NCBI RefSeq assembly: GCF_021018805.1
Contig: NW_026960609.1
Span: forward strand, 992,001-1,056,000
Direction of reading: 5' to 3'
Source: Prinia subflava
Taxonomy: Eukaryota > Chordata > Aves > Passeriformes > Cisticolidae
DNA length: 64,000 nucleotides
Part shown: positions 1 to 13,000 of the stretch, one piece after another
Position numbering within the stretch: the stretch's first letter is position 1
Layout: each line of letters begins with the position of its first letter
Notes under the pieces: generated by a model
Told to the model about the DNA's origin: nothing
What the model saw: the letters and a program-made list of their open reading frames with translations, nothing else
Database searches by the model: none
Program-made: the position numbers and the translations under genes

Positions 1-562
1 TTGATCTCGGTGTCCGTGCAGGACTCTGAGAGGCCAAGCTGGAACGGTGGAAAGTTTTGGGCTGGTGGATGAGATCAGATGCACTGCACTGGTAGCTGGA
101 GCGGCAAGGATGTCCCGGCTGGGCAGTGCAGGGCTACAGAGTAGCAGGAAAGCCTCAAAGCTCCGAAGAAGCAGCAGCGGTGGGGGGAGGGCCAGAGAAA
201 GCGAGCTCAGGATTCCTGGGTACACGAGCAGATGACAGTAGATTTCCCAGGATGAGGCAGACTGATGGCTGTGAACTCTTCCTGCAGCAGTGAGGGGCAG
301 CTTGACTGTCCTCCTTGATGCCGAGAGCAAGAGAGAGCAACTGCCCCCCTAGCTTTGTCTTTTACCTTTCCCAAAGCTCGCGTTATCTCTCCCCTCCTCT
401 GAGGGAAGCTCCCAGAGATGAAAAACAATAGGTGTAGCCTTGTGCTGCCATCTCCTTTGACCACTTCCTTTGTTCTGGTTAAGCACTGTCGTTAAGTTTT
501 CCTAGCAACTTATGGGAAAAAATTCTGTAAGTGAAAAAGAAGCAAATCTAACCCCCAACACA
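1..562 (+). mobile_element. LTR-E copy 1 (retroviral LTR, 5' part cut off by window edge)
   Basis: This segment aligns by eye over most of its length to 16449-16980, sharing the TTGATCTCGG start, the GAAGAAGCAGC and GGATTCC stretches and the AACCCCCAACACA end. The end at 562 is the LTR 3' terminus (…CA). The upstream half lies outside the window. ORFs here are chance frames inside the LTR. Confidence 0.75.
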
Positions 563-594
563 GTTCTGCCTTTAAATTTAATTTAAAAGTAAGT

Positions 595-780
595 TTAAAT
601 GGCTTTGGTTGGAAGGGACCTTGAAGATCATGTGGTTCCAACTCCCCTGCTGTGGGCACCTTTAACTACACCAGGTCACTCAAAGCCCTGTCCAGCCTGG
701 CTTTGACCACCTCCAGGGATGGGACATCCACAACTTCCCTGAGTAACCTGTTCCAGTGCCTTACCATCCTTATGACTTAT
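595..780 (-). mobile_element. CR1 LINE 3' fragment, minus strand
   Basis: The plus strand reads as the reverse complement of a CR1 3' untranslated region: TTGGAAGGGACCTTGAAGAT near the left end, then the CAGCCTGGC and GGGATGGGACATCCACAAC blocks and a CTGTTCCAGTGCC block at about 745-765. It is a 5'-truncated, moderately diverged copy. Confidence 0.85.
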
Positions 781-1535
781 GGTTGTTAGGGCTCTTCCCT
801 GTGTTTCTTCATATGTAAATCCTTGGTTGATAATGAACAAGCAAGTGCTAGTCCTCTGGGAAGCTGCTTATGTGAACTCTGGGGCTTGTTTGCAAAATCA
901 GAGCATGGTATGCATGACACCAGTGATGAAATTAGCAGAGCAGTTAATGGCAGCTAATGGGGAGTCTGGAGGGATTGTTTTAAAATTGCAGAAAGGAGGA
1001 ACTGCAGGACTGGGAAGAATCTCTCCTGGAGCACTGAGTCCACTCATTTGTCACTTCTAGCATTCTTGTAACTCTCTCCAGAAATGGTTCAAGCTCCACT
1101 TTAACACTGTTGAGATTTATTTCTCAGTCTACCTGGATTCAAAGACTGTGTGAGATCTCTTTAGTGCTCATGTCTGGTAAGCTTCTTACTGATGACCCTA
1201 TTAATACCCACTTGTTCTCTGATCAGTATTGTCCACCCAGATTTCCTATATTTCTCTCCAGTCCATATTTCTTCCCCTTTTGTTGTCTGCTGTAGGGACA
1301 ACAGAGCTATCTTCTCCCTCTCTTCCCTCCACCTTCATTTTTCCTAGCCAAAGGAGGCAAACTCTTTTAGCTTCTCATAAAACAGACCCAGGGTTGCTGT
1401 TATCATCACAGCCCTGCTCTGCTAACCCTGTAAGGTATGAGTTTATTTCTTGATTGCAGGTCACCAGGGCTGTGCATGGTGTTCCCATGGTTGCTCACCA
1501 CGACCTTCCCAATTATATCTCAAATTTGCCTCATA

Positions 1536-1592
1536 AAGGTTGGACTTCATCTTGGAGGTCTGTCCAACCTTAATAATTCTATTATGTTCCAG
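1536..1592 (+). mobile_element. CR1 LINE 3'-terminal scrap, plus strand
   Basis: AGGTTGGACTTCATCTTGGA followed by GTCCAACCTTAATAATTCTA is the typical last 50-60 bases of a CR1 element in sense orientation, ending near the ATTCTAT tail repeat. It is old and very short. Confidence 0.75.
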
Positions 1593-2136
1593 GGTTGTAC
1601 ACATTAAATAATTTTTGCTGTGTACTACCTTTCCTCTCTCTTAAATGTGTTTAGAAACTGAAAGGCTGAATGGATGTAGCTAACTTAATGAGGAATAACC
1701 TTATGCTGAGGGTCTGGAACCACAGAATGTTTTGAAATTAAAAAGTTTAAGAAATAGAAATATAAAACTTTGACTAATGAAATGAATAATTTTACTGAAG
1801 TCTATCAAGAAGAAAGCAGAAGACCCTCAAACCTCTCCTGATAAATTGCTATCAGTGAGAAGAATAATTTTAAAAGTTACTGCCTGATATTTTTAAATTT
1901 GACTGTGCAAAACAGCTGAAATCATGCCCAGTCAGGAGAATGCTTTGAGTGATGCAATCAGCATTTTGTTTTTTAACCTCAATATTTCTCTAATATGTCA
2001 TTGCTATTCACTTCAGGAAATCTACAGAGACAGCATGAACTAAATAGACTGCAATGGAAACACAGCTTAAAAATGGTCTTAGATGTGATACACCAAATGT
2101 CTAAGTGCAGTAACCAGCTTGAGGGGAATGATTAAC

Positions 2137-2723
2137 TGACTTTTACTGGAATAGAGTTAATTTCCTTCAGAGTAACTGGTATGAAGCTGTTTTTGGGATT
2201 TGTGCTGGAAACAGTGTTAATAACACAGGGATGTTTTTGTTACTGCTGAGCAGCACTTGCACAGAGTCTAAAGGCCTTTTCTGTGCCTCATCCCACCCCA
2301 CCAGCGAGGAGGCGAGGGGTGCACAAATAGGGGGACACAGCTGGGACAGTTGACCCCAACTGACCCAAGGGCTATCCCACACCAAATGGCATCTTGCTTG
2401 GCATATGCAGCAGGGGCAAGAAGGAGGAAGGGGCAGACATTCGTAGTGATGGTGTTAGTGTTCCCAAGTTAGCATTATGTGTGACAGAGCTGTGCTTTCC
2501 TGGGAAAGGCTGAATAGCTGCCTGTCTGTGGGAAGTGGTGAATGAATTCCCTGTTTTGCTTTGCTTGTGTGCATGGCTTTTGCTTTAGCCATTAAGCTAC
2601 TCTTATCTCAATCTGAGTTTTCTCACTTTACTCATCCGATTCTCTCCCCTATCCTGACATGGGGGGACTGAGTAAGCCCCAACTGTGTGGGACTTAACTG
2701 ACAGCTGGGGTTAGGCCATGACA
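2137..2723 (+). mobile_element. ERVL-type solo LTR, plus strand
   Basis: This roughly 590 bp TG…CA unit has the block order of the common bird ERVL LTR: GGAATAGAGTTAATTT near the start, then TTTGTGCTGGAAACAGTGTT, CACCCCACCAGCGAGGAGG, CTGACCCAAGG, a GTGAATGAATTCC / TTTTGCTTTGC block, ATTAAGCTACTCTTATCTCA and a GGGGTTAGGCCATGACA end. No matching target duplication is visible at the chosen ends, so either the ends have decayed or the boundaries are off by a few bases. No internal retroviral sequence is attached. Confidence 0.85.
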
Positions 2724-4515
2724 GTCTTCACCCAGGACTGAGTTCAATACCTAATACCAACTGAGCTGACTTTTCAGTTGATATTTGTGGCAGAAAGTGC
2801 AATTTGAGAAACACTAAAGCAGTCCTGGGTTCATCTTGATTTTATACAGTAGTTTACTTCTTATAGAGAGATATTTTAAAAGTTGGGAAGGATTTAATGG
2901 TGGCACTTAGAAATGAAATATTTTGACATAAAATTTCCATTGTTTCAACTTTTCTTAGTTGAAACAAGAGAGTATTTAACCCAAATCAGGTTCCCTTAAG
3001 TCCTGTTTGCCATTTCCTGTGTAATAGTCTCACAAGGAGGTAAGCTTCAGTGAAGTGCTGGTGAACCAAACCTTGATTGTTGCCATGATGCTTACACAAC
3101 CAGTTCTGAAAATTTTTACTGCTGCAAAAATGAGAAGAAAGCAAGAAGACTGATGTTTGACATTTAATTAAAAAATTGTTTGCAATCTACAGAAGTAGTC
3201 TGTTTCTAGTATAATTTTTCTTCAGTAATTATCTCTTAATCCATCACCAGCTTCTGGTTGTTGGGGAGAGAACAGAGTTTGCCATTTTTTCAGCTCATAG
3301 CCAGCTCCTACTCTGTTCCTCAACATTCTCCAAGCTGTCTCCCCATCTTTGAGTTTCTTTCACACCTCTGCACCCTGGCAGTTGTGATGTTTTCATGAAT
3401 TGCTCTCCAGCTGGCTGAGGAGTGCTGAACAGCAGGCAGGGGCAGCTGGCATCCTGGGGAGCTCAGCTTCACCAGCACTATCTCCCTGGCAGTCAGCCAC
3501 AGTGAGCTGCTGTGCAGCAGCCTGGTAAGCTTTTGGACTTGGCAAAGCTCAGCTGTGGGCTCAAGTAGCAGAGGAAACAGAGCAGAGGTTTTGACCCATT
3601 CTGAAACACCAAGCTCAGGTTACTGCTCTTAAGAGTTGAGCAGGAACCTTTGCTTCATACACCTGAGTCAGCATCTTAGGAGGACTTGTTGCACCCTTTC
3701 CAGTTTTGGATCTTTTTGTTGTTCTTTCCCAGCTCTGTCAGAAAAGTTCAGTGAATGAGGGAGGCAGCTGAAGTAAGGCCGTAGAGAAGAAGGTCTGGGA
3801 GCCCTGAGGAGGGAGAGTTGTATTCTAATATGAGCAGGTTCTTGCAGAAGCAGCATAGGAGATGTAGACTGGATGACAAGAAAGTAACCTGCTATCAATG
3901 TAGTAACACAAAGACCCATCAGGGTCATCTTATTCCTCGTTCACCCTTAATTAAATATTATTTGCTTAAATATGTATGTAATAAAAGGTAAAAGATGTTA
4001 CAAGCTAATTTTTTTTCTCTGTCTAATGTTCTCTGTAGCCCTTTCTACAAGTCTTGCAGTTATATTTTCTGGTTTTTACTGATAGACTTTTTCCTGAATA
4101 GGGCTTTGCCTAGCCTGATGTGATTGTGGCATTCTAAAAAAACTGACCTGATTTTAGTATCTTTTTTCAATTAAATTAGAAGATATGCAGGTATTTTATG
4201 AGTGCAAGTTGTGTTGTCCTTATGATGTTGCAGATTTATGATTGTGTTGGAGTAAGTGGGAACAACTTACCCAAGTTATTTATTTACAGTCATACCAGGA
4301 AAGAAGATGGCTCTTTGCTTCAACAGTATCGGTCCTTGTTTTGAATCTTTATTAACTCTGAATTTGACTAGATCTGCAAATAGCAGATGGTGAAGTATTG
4401 CCAAATTGCTGCTCATCATCTGCTTTTCACACACATAATTTGTAAGAATGTAAGTATAAAGAAAATATATGAAACATCAGTACAGTGTTCCCCAGTAGCA
4501 GGAAGTTGCATTTAT
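2724..4515. other. Intronic sequence, nothing recognised
   Basis: AT-rich unique-looking DNA. A 3400-3560 stretch is richer in GC and in GCAG/CAGC words, but I can assign it to no family. Confidence 0.55.
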
Positions 4516-4556
4516 TTTTCTTTTGGCATTTAAGTTTAACAATGAGCAAGAGATTA
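4516..4556. repeat. Target-site duplication of the CR1, left copy (41 bp)
   Basis: Identical to 7296-7336 except for G at 4526 against A at 7306. The right copy directly abuts the truncated 5' end of the CR1 and this copy abuts its 3' tail. The duplication is unusually long for CR1. Confidence 0.93.
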
Positions 4557-5035
4557 CAGAATCACAGAATCACTAGGTTGGAAGAGACCTTCAAGATCAT
4601 CGAGTCCAACCCATGCTCTAACACCTCGACTAGATCATGTCACCAAGTGCCACATCCAGTCTTTTTTTAAACACATCTAGGGATGGTGACTCTACCACCT
4701 CCCCAGGCAGGCCATTCCAGTACTTTATCACTCTTTCCATGAAAAACATTTTCCTGATATCCAACCTATATCTCCCTTGACACAGTTTGAGACTGTGTCC
4801 TCTTGTTCTGTCAGTTGCTGCCTAGAGAAAGAGACCAACCCCCAGCTGCCTACAGCCACCCTTCAGGAAGTTGTAGAGAGTGATAAGGTCACCTCTGTCT
4901 CCTTTTCTCCAGGCTAAACAACCTCAGCTCCCTCAGTCGTTCTCCATATGGCTTGTGTTCCAAGCCTCTCACCAGCCTTGTTGCCCTCCTCTGGACGTGC
5001 TCAAGTGTTTCAACATCCTTCCTGAACTGAGGGGC

Positions 5036-5248
5036 CTAGAACTGAACACAATACTCAAGGTGTGGCCTCACCAGAGCTGAGTATAGGGGAAGAATGACCT
5101 CCCTGCTCCTGCTGGCCACACTGTTCCTGATACAGGCCAGGAGGCCATTTGCCTTCTTGGCCACCAGGGCACACTGCTGGCTCATGTTCAGCCAGCTGTC
5201 GACCAGTACCCCCAGGTCCCTTTCTGCCTGGGCACTGTCCAGCCACAC
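5036..5248 (-). pseudogene. CR1 ORF2 C-terminal segment
   Basis: Seventy residues with [19 protein letters not shown] and [18 protein letters not shown] are the conserved tail of CR1 ORF2. It is in a different frame from the core at 6371-5328, so a frameshift lies between 5328 and 5248. It is the 3' continuation of the same broken gene. Confidence 0.9.
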
Positions 5249-5327
5249 TGTCCCCAGTCTATAACGTTGCAGGGGGTTTTTGTGGCCAAAGTGCAGGACT
5301 CAGCACCTGGACTTATTAAACTTCATC

Positions 5328-6371
5328 CTATTGGACTCTGCCCATCCATCCAATCATTCCAGGTCTCTGCAAAGCCCTCCGTCCTTCCAACAGATTGACA
5401 CATGCTCCCAGCTTAGTGTCATCTGCAAATTTACTAATGAAAGACTCAATTCCCTCATCCATGTCGCCAATAAAAATATTGAACAGAGCTGGCCCTAGCA
5501 CAGACCCCTGAGGGACACCACTGGTGACTGGCCACCATCTGGATTCAGCGCTGTTCACCACCACTCTCTGGGCCCGGCCATGCAGCCAGTTCCTAACCCA
5601 GCAAAGAGTGCTCCTGTCCAAGCCGTGGGCTGCCAGCTTATCTAGGAGTATGTTGTGGGAGACAGTGTCAAAGGCCTTGCTGAAGTCCAAATAAACAATA
5701 TCCACAGCCTTTCCTGCATCCACCAGGCGGGTCACATGGTCATAAAAGGAGATCAGATTGGTCAAACATGACCTACCCCTCCTAAACCCATGCTGGCTGC
5801 GTCTGATACTCTGGCCATCCTGTAAATTTTGTGTGATGACACTTAATATAAACTTTTCCATTATCTTGCCAGGTACTGAGGTCAGGCTGACTCGCCTATA
5901 ATTACCAGGATCCTCCTTCCTACCCTTTTTGTGAATTGGTGTCACATTGGCCAGCTTCCAGTCATCTGGAACCTCACCAGTGAGCCAAGACTGTTGGTAA
6001 ATGATGGAGAGCAGCTTAGCAAGCTCATCTGTCAGCTCTCTTATCACCCTAGGATGGATCCCATCTGGGCCCATAGATTTATGGATATCCAAGCATTTCA
6101 GCAGTTCTCTGACTGCCTCCTCTTGGATAATGGGGGAACCATTTTGTTCCCTGACACCATCAACCAACCCAAGAGGGCAGTTGTCTTGAAGGCAAGTCGT
6201 CTTCCCACTAAAAACTGAGGCAAAGTAAGCATTAAGCACTTCTGCCTTCTCATCTGCAGATATGAAGTTCCCTCCCTCCTCCAATAAAGAACAAAGGTTG
6301 GTCTTACCTTTCCTTTTATCATTAATATATTTGTAAAAACATTTTCTATTATCCTTTACAGAAGTCACCAT
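5328..6371 (-). pseudogene. CR1 ORF2 reverse transcriptase core (347 codons open)
   Basis: This frame encodes the palm and fingers of a CR1 reverse transcriptase, which in an active element copies CR1 RNA at a nicked target. Motifs in order are [12 protein letters not shown] near residue 13, [14 protein letters not shown] near 100, [19 protein letters not shown] near 157, [20 protein letters not shown] near 194, [21 protein letters not shown] near 224, [18 protein letters not shown] near 283 and the catalytic FADDTKLG near 312. The frame then drifts into non-CR1 residues, and the homology resumes in another frame at 5248. The ORF start is internal, since coding homology probably continues upstream in a different frame. 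Confidence 0.93.
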
Positions 6372-6553
6372 TCTAAGTTCAAACTGAGCTTTGGCCTCTC
6401 TAATTTTTTCCTACAAGCTCTAGCAGCCCTCTTAAATACTTCCTGAGAGACCTGACCCTCCTTCCAAAGATGATACATCCTCTTTTTATTCCTAAGTTCC
6501 TCCAAAACCTCCTTGCCCATCCAGGCTAGATGTTTACCCCGTCAACTTATTTT

Positions 6554-7295
6554 TCAGCACACAGGGACAGTCTGTTCCTGTGCCCTCAAGATTTCTGTTT
6601 TGAGGCATGCCCACCTTTCCTGAGCTCCTTTGTTTTTAAGGGCAATTTCCCAAGGAACACTCTGAATAAGTCTCCTAAATAGGCCGAAGTCTGCCCTCCG
6701 GAAGTCCAGTGCAAGAGTCTTACTGGTGCTCCTCCTGATTTCACCAAATATTGAGAACTCTATTATTTCATGATCACTCTGCCCCAAGCGACCTCCAATC
6801 ACCACATCTCCCACCAGCCCATCTCTATTTGCAAACAGCAGATCTAACATAGTCCCTCCCCTGGTGGGTTCACCCACCAGCTGCGACAAAAAGTTGTCCT
6901 CCATACACTGTAAAAATTTCCTGGACTACCTTTTTTCTGCTGTATTAAGTTCCCAGCAGATGTCTGGTAGGTTGAACTCGCCCACAAGAACAAGGGCTGA
7001 TGATCCTGAAACATTACCTAGCTGCTTATAGAATAAGTTGTCCACCTCTTCTTCCTGGTTGGGTGGACGATAACAGACTCCCAGTAGGATGTCAGCCTTG
7101 TTGGCCTTCCCCTTCATTCTTACCCATAGGCATTCAACTCCAACCTCCTTAGTTTCCAATTCCTAATGGCATCAGAAGTCTTCTTAATATAAAGGGTCAC
7201 CCCTCCACCTCTTCTTCCTTTCCTGTCTCTTCTAAAGGGCCTGTAGCCATCCAGTGTAGTGTTCCAGCTATGTGAGTCTTCTCACCATGTTTCCG
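6554..7295 (-). pseudogene. CR1 ORF2 endonuclease remnant
   Basis: Two open pieces, 7159-6926 and 6904-6554, are separated by a stop. They carry YRPPNQEEEVDNLFYKQL and then FLSQLVGEPTRGGTMLDLLF and LGQSDHEIIEFSI, which correspond to the C-terminal half of the apurinic-type endonuclease that nicks target DNA for CR1. The catalytic SDH is present. The upstream 136 bases to 7295 still show endonuclease-like residues but with stops. The N-terminal part is lost by 5' truncation. Confidence 0.88.
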
Positions 7296-7336
7296 TTTTC
7301 TTTTGACATTTAAGTTTAACAATGAGCAAGAGATTA
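7296..7336. repeat. Target-site duplication of the CR1, right copy (41 bp)
   Basis: Matches 4516-4556 at 40 of 41 positions. It fixes the CR1 5' junction at 7295/7296. Confidence 0.93.
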
Positions 7337-9989
7337 AATAAAGCATTTGCACAAAAGACTTTCATAATTGATTTTTGAGAAACAAGCAAATAGGGCATCT
7401 ACTTGAAAATTTTGCATTGTACTAAACCAAATGAATTAATTATCTTTAACTTTGTGATGTTCAAATGAAATGGAGAGTTGCCTACATATGAAGTATTTTG
7501 CTTGTTTCAGGTGCTGATAAATGATGCCTTTTGTTACTTGCACTGGTGCTTCTGAACTCTGACTGGTCTGTAGTAATTGAACACAAAAAGGGGAAGAAGG
7601 GCTCATTAACTGCAAGAATTCTTATGGGAGGCTGGGGTGACTCTAATCTTACATAGTAGAAATACACAAAATTTCTCCTGTCAGCTCTAAGGAAAGCTGG
7701 AAATGTAGACTGTTGTCTTGACAGCCTCTATAAAAACTCAGCCTTGTTGCCGAATATCTGTTAGTACCTTTAAAAGAAAAAAATATCAACACAGGTTTGA
7801 AAGTAAAGCTGAAATACTGAGAAAACTTGCTGCTTGTCTAGTCATGCATCTCCTGATTTCAAAATATTTCATATGCAAGGCTAGTTTTGTTTTGTTTTCA
7901 AGGCATTAGCCTATAAATTGTACGGTCCTCAACTTGAACATTACACTTGCTGTAACTCAAATGCAGGGCTACATCAGCAAGTCTTTTTAAAGCAGTGATT
8001 TGAAGGTTAAATGCAGGATTGACTACTGCTCCTACAGTTCTTCATCCTCTTTCTGAGGCATTGTTTATAGAGTCCTGCAGCTGGGAGGTGTCTATGTGAA
8101 AATCCATGAGGTGGAGTGGAAAGCTGCTTCTCTCTTAGAATTTGTTATAGAAGCTTTTTATACCAGAAGAAATCAGCTCAGATTTTTAACTTAGGAGCAA
8201 AGCCTTACAGCACTCAGCATTTAGCAAATGCACAATTGAGCAAAACATATTTGTAAAAAAAAGCAGCAGACTTTAGAGAAAGTGTTGAGCAAAGGAGTAG
8301 GGAGAAAAAAGTAGGTTTTTTTATCCATTATCTGTACTTTTGGACAATATTTTATTCATATTTTTTATGGCTTCTTAACTTTGCAATTTTATTCTAATTA
8401 AGTTTGCATTTAGAGTGTACCCATTACCTTGAAATGATATTTATCATACTGTCAGGGTTTTATACTTACTTTTGCTGTCTAGTAGAAGACATGGAAAACT
8501 ACATCTTGAGTATATGGGTTGAAAATGAGGGCATTAATTTTGCCTTCCTCACAGATCAGTCTGTCATGTCATTTGAAAAAATCTCTTCTCAAAAGAGCTA
8601 TTCACTCTGAGCAGTGTTCTAAAGGCTTGGGAGGGGAGAAGGGATTCCTGAAAGGGAAAAAGTAAAATATATTTTGCTGAGTGTGGTTCATGAGGTTGGT
8701 TAACTTGGATTAAACCTCAGATGGTGTCAATTCTGCTGGTGGGAGGCTGGTGGAAATTGACACTTTCTTCAGCTTGTAGGCATTATGCCTGTGGGTAGTG
8801 TGGTTGCCAGCTTCAAAAGAAATTCACAGAAAGATCCATAAATAGGAGGAAAAAAGGCTTCTCATTTCTCCTTACTGTCATGCAAGTGTTCAAATCAAAT
8901 GGGTGGCCAGCCCAGCTTTTACATTTAGACAGATTATTCACTTCTTTTTCTCTTTATCCCTTGGCTTGAAACCAATGACTGACTCAAATACAGTCTTACA
9001 GTGGCAGGAGAGGATAGGTGGTAGTAGGTTATTGCTTTTCCTGTTACCTTTTAAATTTGCCATTGTGCATTTGTAACCCTGCTGGGTTTCACACAGTGGC
9101 TTTACCTTGGCAACTGCTTTATTTGCTGTAAAGCAGATAAAAAGCTGTGTAATCTATGCAACTGGCACTTGCAGGAGATTTTTAAAGTAGATTTGAAGTA
9201 GCTGCCAGAGGTCCCCCAGACAGGTTGTTCTCCCCTTCCCTGGCTGCAGCACTGAGTGGGGCAGGTGAGCACACCATTCCTGATTCCTCTCAGTATTGAT
9301 TCTGATTGTGACCAAGTGAAGGGCACATGCAGGGATTTATTTTATTGATTGTTAACAAGGGACAGTAATGCCAGTGCTCAAAGGAATGAAGTTTTTCATG
9401 GCTTCTTGCTGCTGTCTGTTTCATTTAAAGAGAATTTTATGGTATATGGGTAGTAATATTAAATATGATTGGGAAGACCAGTGATGGTAGTCACTGATAA
9501 ACAAGGATTTTGGAGGGACTGACTGTGTAAAGGCTATGTATTCAAGTGATAAAGCTCTTCTGTCTTGTGTGTGCATGTTTGTCACCCAGTTTTGTGATTA
9601 CAAGTCAACAGTGTTGAAGAGAGGTTTTGGAAGACCACATTTTACTCTCTTGATAATTCCTAGAATGTAGGGCAGTAGGGAATACAGCTCTGTGAAATGG
9701 TTCAATACATCTTTTCGTTCTCGCTGTAACTGACTGCAAGGATATTAAAACAGAATGAGAAATACTGACTGGCCTTCTTCTGGAGGCAGCAGTATCACAC
9801 CTGAAACCTGTCATTACCTAATTTTAATTTCCAAGAACATGCTTGTTGGTTTCTTATTTCAGAAATAATACTCCCCTCACTTCACTCTTCTGTAGATATA
9901 TTTAAATTAAAGTGTCTCTCTCTTTGAATTGATTCCTCCTTCAGTCATGCTCAGTGTGCCCTGCGTAGTTTGGCTTTTGATACCAACCT

Positions 9990-10092
9990 AGGGTTTTTGA
10001 TCCCCTTGGAACGAGGGCATAGTAAAGAGAGTTTGTTGAGTCTCCATCCCTGGAGATGCTCAGCACCCAGTTGTCCACACAGTCCTCAGAAC
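9990..10092 (+). mobile_element. Old CR1-like fragment, plus strand
   Basis: GGAACGAGGGCATAGTAAAG, AGTCTCCATCCCTGGAGATG and CAGTTGTCCACACAGTCCT in this order resemble the CR1 region shortly before the 3' end. The similarity is short and diverged. Confidence 0.5.
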
Positions 10093-13000
10093 TTTTCCCA
10101 CCTGTGAAACTCTAAAGATATAAAGGATAAAGAAGGCAAGATTAATGAAAATGTTAGAAACTAAGGTTCAAAATTAGAGTAGCACAGGTTTCTGCTTTAG
10201 GTTAAGTTGTTTAGTCACACTTATCAATTAATGCTCTTGTGCAGGCTTTTCTACAGTCACTTTATTTGGAGTGATTGGAGCACAGGCTGCCTGCCACCTC
10301 TTCTGCTTTTCTTTCCTCCTGTTTGACCTCGTGTCTTCCACTGCAGTCTCCCTTAATTGATGTTCCCCTTGCTACTGGACTGAAGTGACAGATTGGTGTT
10401 GCTAGGGCTGTCTCAATCCACGTGCAAGCAAACAGGCATCACTGAGTCAGAAACCTTATACTTTGAGTGAACAGGGAGAGAACTGTGCAGACACTGCACC
10501 TCTGACAAGTCAAGGTCTGGATACCCCGCACTGCTTGTGTCCTTTGTACTGCGTGCTTGCAGTTCTCAGATTTCTTCTCCCTTCCTCCCAGTACTGAAGT
10601 GCTGAAAATATTCTGCCTATGAAGATGCATTGCCAGTGAAAGACTGCAAAATTGTGATGTGTGAAGAGATTTTTATCGTTTCAATGGGTTGAAAAGTCAT
10701 TAAAATAAGTATTTTGGCAACCAACTCTTTTATGCAGGCCTCTGAGATGCTCCTGAGTGTGAGTCTGAAACACAATTAGTTAAATGAATAAAGGGCACAC
10801 AGAAGTGTAGGACCACTCCTGTCTTTTGTAATTAATGAGGGAGGAAAGGGGAAAGATAAGTTACCTGTGTGAGGAAGTTAGACCAAAAACAATGTACACT
10901 TCAGTGTTAGAAGAGGAAAAACAGTCTTCCTCAAAACCATTCTTTGAATTTCTACTTCAGGTCTTGCACTGTCTCTCTTGCATTGTAGTACAAGCAGCAA
11001 TGTCTGTTAAAATCTGAAAAGGCAAAAGAAACTGAAAAACCACTAAGAAAATCACAGAAGGAAGAGATTTTTTTTAGGAAATACTAAATTAACTAATTTG
11101 TAACTCACAGTGGTTGCTCATATTTGCCTGTACCTTCTATCCCATGTTACCATTATGTTCCTCTTTAAATATTTCAGGAAATCTCTGCTAATGAATGATG
11201 CTAAATGGCTACAATACAGGGAGATGGTATTATGAATAGAGATTAATTTCATGTTTCAGTCTTCAAATCAGTTTCTAGCTATGAGACATGGTAAACCATA
11301 GTGAGTTGGACCCCAGCCTTCCTATGCTGGCCTCTCATATTTTCTTCTGAAATGTTTGTGTCGTGTCAAGAGACAGCAAGAACAGTTGGGATTCTTCACT
11401 GTACAGGAGAATACTCACTCCCTTGATTTCCCCCTGACATCCCTGACTTATGCAGATACTTGACAAGGTATTTATTTAACATGCTCAAAATTTGCCTTTT
11501 GTCAGTTCATCTGAGACCTGTTTTCCTCCTAGCTTGGCTGCTATAGCATGTAATATTCACCTTTTGCTGTTGTGCTTCAGGTAAACCTTTTACTGCTCTG
11601 CAGATTGTCACTTCCCATGTGGTTTTTATAATTAGAGCCAGCTTTTAGTTTCTACCTGCTCTTCATTATGTTAAAAATTATCAATTGCTGAAGCTGATGG
11701 ACACAGAGGTAAATCCATTATTATCTTTAACTAGGGTATTGTATGAAACCAAGATATGCTGACTGAAAGTTTTATTCCTGAATTTGGTGGCTGTCAGTTT
11801 CATCTTCCATCTGTTAGGTCTTAGGCATTAATCTAAGCTTTGGCCATGTACTTCAAGTTTATGAGAAACTCCTCCTTTATTAATCTTCAGTAACTGAATT
11901 GCAGGCCTCTCACTGTCTCCTTACTAGGCATAAGCTGCTGAGTTTGATTTCTTTGTAAGTGTAAGCACTCAACTGTTTCACTGCTTTTCCTCTCTCCTCT
12001 TACCTACTACCTTGCTTAAATGTGTGAAGTCTCACCAGGTCTGCATTTTGTATTTTGTTAACTCTTGTTAGCTCTTCAGAACAAATCCCTGTGCTTCAGT
12101 GGTCATCAGGACAGGAGGCCTACCAGATTGTTAGTTGATCTTGCAGTAAAGCTGCTGTAGCAGGATGAGTCAAAATTTTATAAAATGGGATGTTAGCAAA
12201 AGACGAAATGGGTGTTGTAAACATGGAAAAAGCTTTTTGTGTACTGAAATGACATTTAAACGAGCTTACTCTAGTTTTCTAAGTAGCATGGTGCAGTACT
12301 TATCCTGAAGTTGGAGTTCCTTATTTTACATTCCCTTTGAGCCATGTCCCTGATACTAGATCAAGCTGTCATTCTCAATGGACTCAAGAGCAATAAAATA
12401 AGGACAAAGTGTGATGTGTTATAACAGTGTGAAACTGGAATCAGGTCTCTTACTGCAAGAGTCATAATAATGGCACATAGGTCATTCCTGCATACAGGCT
12501 GCATCGTCTCACGATAATGATCTCTGCAATGAGACTAAGTGTTTCTGAGAGACACTGCCAAAAATGAAGAGTGAGTAAGACAGTGGGGTGTTTTTCCCCT
12601 GCAGAAAAGCACTGTGTTCTGTAGCCCTAAATGTCAAATTAAACAGTAACTTTCAAGTATAAATAAATTTTGAAATAGGCAGTATCAACTGTGGAAAGCT
12701 GGAAACATTGTAATAACATATTGGAAAAAATGAGATTTCTACTCTGTGTTGCGTTGGCTGTATAAATGATTTGGAAGAGCAGGTGAACAGTGAGGTAATG
12801 AAGTACTAATTTATTCAGGGTAGTTAAAGGCCAGCTCTAAAGAACTGTGCCACACTCCTACAATTCTGCTTAATTAAGCCACAAAATTGTAAATGAAGTT
12901 TGATGTAGATAAATGTGAGTGTGCCCATGGGATGGAAAACATGAGAAAATTACAGTTCTACCATGCTAGGTTCTGACCTGGCTCTTGTCCCTTGTGTTTC

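Larger units (their letters stand above)
563..2136. other. Intronic sequence with only small CR1 pieces
   Basis: Apart from the CR1 fragments at 595-780 and 1536-1592 this is AT-rich intron. The open frames at 779-1453 show no recognisable protein. Confidence 0.6.
4557..7295 (-). mobile_element. CR1 LINE, 2.74 kb, 5'-truncated, minus strand
   Basis: The non-LTR retrotransposon lies antisense to PPP3CA. Its 3' end is at 4557, where two ACAGAATC octamers and GGTTGGAAGAGACCTTCAAG reproduce the CR1 tail in reverse complement. Moving right one meets the 3' untranslated region, the reverse transcriptase C-terminus (5248-5036), the reverse transcriptase core (6371-5328) and the endonuclease C-terminal part (7295-6554). 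Full CR1 elements are about 4.5 kb, so the 5' part including ORF1 and the endonuclease N-terminus is missing. A 41 bp direct repeat with one mismatch flanks the body, marking it as one insertion. Frameshifts and stops make it inactive. Confidence 0.95.

Noticed and set aside
5931..6218. Plus-strand frames of 95 and 62 codons
   Set aside because: They are antisense to the CR1 reverse transcriptase.
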